From: Agrobacterium sp. AGB01
GTDB lineage: Bacteria > Pseudomonadota > Alphaproteobacteria > Rhizobiales > Rhizobiaceae
NCBI RefSeq assembly: GCF_014851585.1
Contig: NZ_JACVAB010000006.1
Span: 186,001 to 250,000, forward strand
Length of the DNA stretch: 64,000 nucleotides
Reading direction: 5' to 3'
Below the pieces are notes generated by a model. It saw only the letters and a list, made by a program, of their open reading frames with translations, made no database searches and had not been told where the DNA came from. Every line of letters starts with the position of its first letter. Positions within the stretch are counted from its first letter, which is position 1. This document shows, piece after piece, positions 62,774 through 64,000 of this stretch. The position numbers were made by a program, and so were the translations under genes.

Positions 62774-64000
62774 TGTGCGCCCTTCCGGTATTTTTTGCGG
62801 TCCACCATGGTTGGGAATCAACCGGCACACCGTCTTTTCTGAATTCTATGTAAAGCGTTGGCCTATCAGTTTCCAGCGCCAATGCTGCTGCACTGGCCAC
62901 TCTTTTTGCTCCCATGGAAGCAATAGGTTCACCGGAAAACACGAACATACCCTGGCGGGTTCTTATCGCATCCATTCCGGTCAGTACCAGATGGTACCCG
63001 TCACCTGCATTGAGAATAATCATTCGGCCATAGCTGCGGAATTCTCCAGCAAAAACAACATACCCGTCTGCGGGGGCTGTTACCAGTGCGCCGGGACCGG
63101 TTGCGATCACAACACCGCGAGAGGTATGGCCAGTTCCATCGGCATCGCCGAACTTTCTCAGCACATCGCCCGTTACCGGCATATCCAGTTTGGCCTTCAG
63201 ACTTGCAAACGGATATGCGGGCGCAATGCGGTTTTTATCGGGCATGCCTGCGTCAGCATTTGCCGTTTCACGCTCGCGCTCATCTTCTGACAAACGACGA
63301 ACTCGTTCCTCTTCGGCGCGCATCTTTTCCTGCGCTTCACGGACGGAGAATATCTCGTTTTCCAATGAGGCAACGAGGCTTTCAAGACTGGTTGCCTTGG
63401 AGGCAAGTTCTTCAGAGCGTTTGCGTTCCCCTTCAAGGTCCGCAGCCGTACGCGTTCCCTGCCTGTCATTTTCAGCAAGCAGCAGGTCGAGGCGCTTTTC
63501 TTCCTCGAGCCTTGCCGTCATCATCGCGGTCAGGTCAATCTTCTCACTGGCGATGGCCTTGCGCACATCGGTCAATGCCTTGAGGTCCGCGACTAGCTTG
63601 TCTGTCTCATGCCGCACACCGGGAACCACAGCTCCAAGTAAAATGGCGCTACGCACGGATGCGAGAGCGTCTTCAGGCGAAACAAGCAGGGCAGGCGGCG
63701 GATTACGCCCCATACGTTGCAGAGCAGCCAACACTTCAGCCAGGACACCCCGACGCTCACGAAGCGACGCCTTCACACCGTCTTCTTGCACACCAAGTTT
63801 GGCCAGCCGGTCCTCACCATCGGCAATCTTGCGTTCAAGGTCTTTTCTACGCGACGCAGAATCGATCAATTCCTGGCGGATTCGACTGCTGTCCTGATTG
63901 AGAGAGGCAATGCTTTCTTCCAGCTGTCGCGCCTTGTCTTCGGAAAGGCCGATACTATCGACCAGTTCCTGCAAGTCCTCGCGATTGCGATCACGCCGCG
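62763..64000 (-). CDS. EnvC/NlpD-like murein hydrolase activator (N-terminus beyond window)
   Basis: Partial gene; the frame is open to the right edge, so the N-terminus, including the signal peptide, is missing. Visible are a long coiled coil (roughly the first 230 residues seen, rich in Glu, Arg, Lys and Leu) and a C-terminal M23/LytM domain (about 285-395 of the visible part) with FGDADGTGHTSRGVVIAT, VTAPADGYVVFAGEFRSYG and LYIEFRKDG. The first LytM motif lacks the usual HxxxD, and the final HxH is YIEF, so the zinc site looks degenerate, as in EnvC-type activators of amidases. Overlaps ctpA by 11 bases. Confidence 0.87.
   Translation of the reverse strand, partial: RRDRNREDLQELVDSIGLSEDKARQLEESIASLNQDSSRIRQELIDSASRRKDLERKIADGEDRLAKLGVQEDGVKASLRERRGVLAEVLAALQRMGRNPPPALLVSPEDALASVRSAILLGAVVPGVRHETDKLVADLKALTDVRKAIASEKIDLTAMMTARLEEEKRLDLLLAENDRQGTRTAADLEGERKRSEELASKATSLESLVASLENEIFSVREAQEKMRAEEERVRRLSEDERERETANADAGMPDKNRIAPAYPFASLKAKLDMPVTGDVLRKFGDADGTGHTSRGVVIATGPGALVTAPADGYVVFAGEFRSYGRMIILNAGDGYHLVLTGMDAIRTRQGMFVFSGEPIASMGAKRVASAAALALETDRPTLYIEFRKDGVPVDSQPWWTAKNTGRAHNDS

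Overview
The window looks like chromosomal DNA of a Hyphomicrobiales (Rhizobiales) alphaproteobacterium from the Rhizobiaceae/Brucellaceae/Phyllobacteriaceae group. Reasons: a 2827-residue cyclic beta-1,2-glucan synthase facing its exporter NdvA, a rhizobial-type pyruvate carboxylase, a ubiH-tesB-glnK-amtB neighbourhood, a DUF1013/TrcR regulator, and a SAM-II riboswitch before metA. The NdvA N-terminus reads more like the rhizobial protein than the Brucella one, so I do not name a genus. Coding density is high. I see no insertion sequence, prophage, CRISPR array, tRNA or rRNA.

Layout. 1-7.5 kb: a ubiquinone hydroxylase (minus strand), acyl-CoA thioesterase, the nitrogen-sensing pair glnK-amtB behind an NtrC-like site and a sigma-54-like promoter, trcR, and acetyl-CoA synthetase. 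7.5-19.6 kb: a divergent catabolic locus. Minus strand: FAD-linked 2-hydroxyacid dehydrogenase, FadR-type GntR regulator, FAH-family 2-keto-3-deoxy-pentonate dehydratase, and a TRAP transporter. Plus strand: DenD-like dehydrogenase, 3-hydroxyisobutyrate-type dehydrogenase, IlvD/Edd-type sugar-acid dehydratase, and ketoglutarate-semialdehyde-type aldehyde dehydrogenase. Together these can import a C5 aldonic acid and convert it to 2-oxoglutarate without phosphorylation (lower Weimberg route). Sugar dehydrogenase and lactonase are absent, so the substrate is probably the acid itself. A repeated GntR-type operator-like motif (core GTCTGACAA) lies before several of these genes.

19.6-34.5 kb: a threonine/serine dehydratase, a 47-residue membrane peptide, an M20 amidohydrolase, the giant ndvB/cgs gene, ndvA, and a solo LuxR-type regulator that keeps the acyl-homoserine-lactone pocket residues. 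34.6-42.5 kb: pyruvate carboxylase (likely TTG start), a DeoR regulator with an MFS exporter, ispG, and an OmpA-type lipoprotein. 42.5-50.7 kb: ispA-hisC, mtgA, galM, metA (predicted acetyltransferase, under a SAM-II riboswitch and terminator), thiamine pyrophosphokinase, an ABC-F ATPase, and a VOC protein. 50.7-54.3 kb: a TPP riboswitch and thiBPQ. 54.5-64 kb: an M48 lipoprotein protease, leuC, an amino-acid ABC permease and binding protein without an ATPase, and the rppH / divergent deacetylase / ctpA / EnvC-like cluster, whose last gene runs off the right end.

Most genes belong to known families. The points most worth checking are the substrate and operator of the pentonate locus, the three tandem 10-bp repeats before the DeoR gene, the leuC leader, the 622-bp gap before ndvB, and the small membrane peptide with its nearby palindrome.
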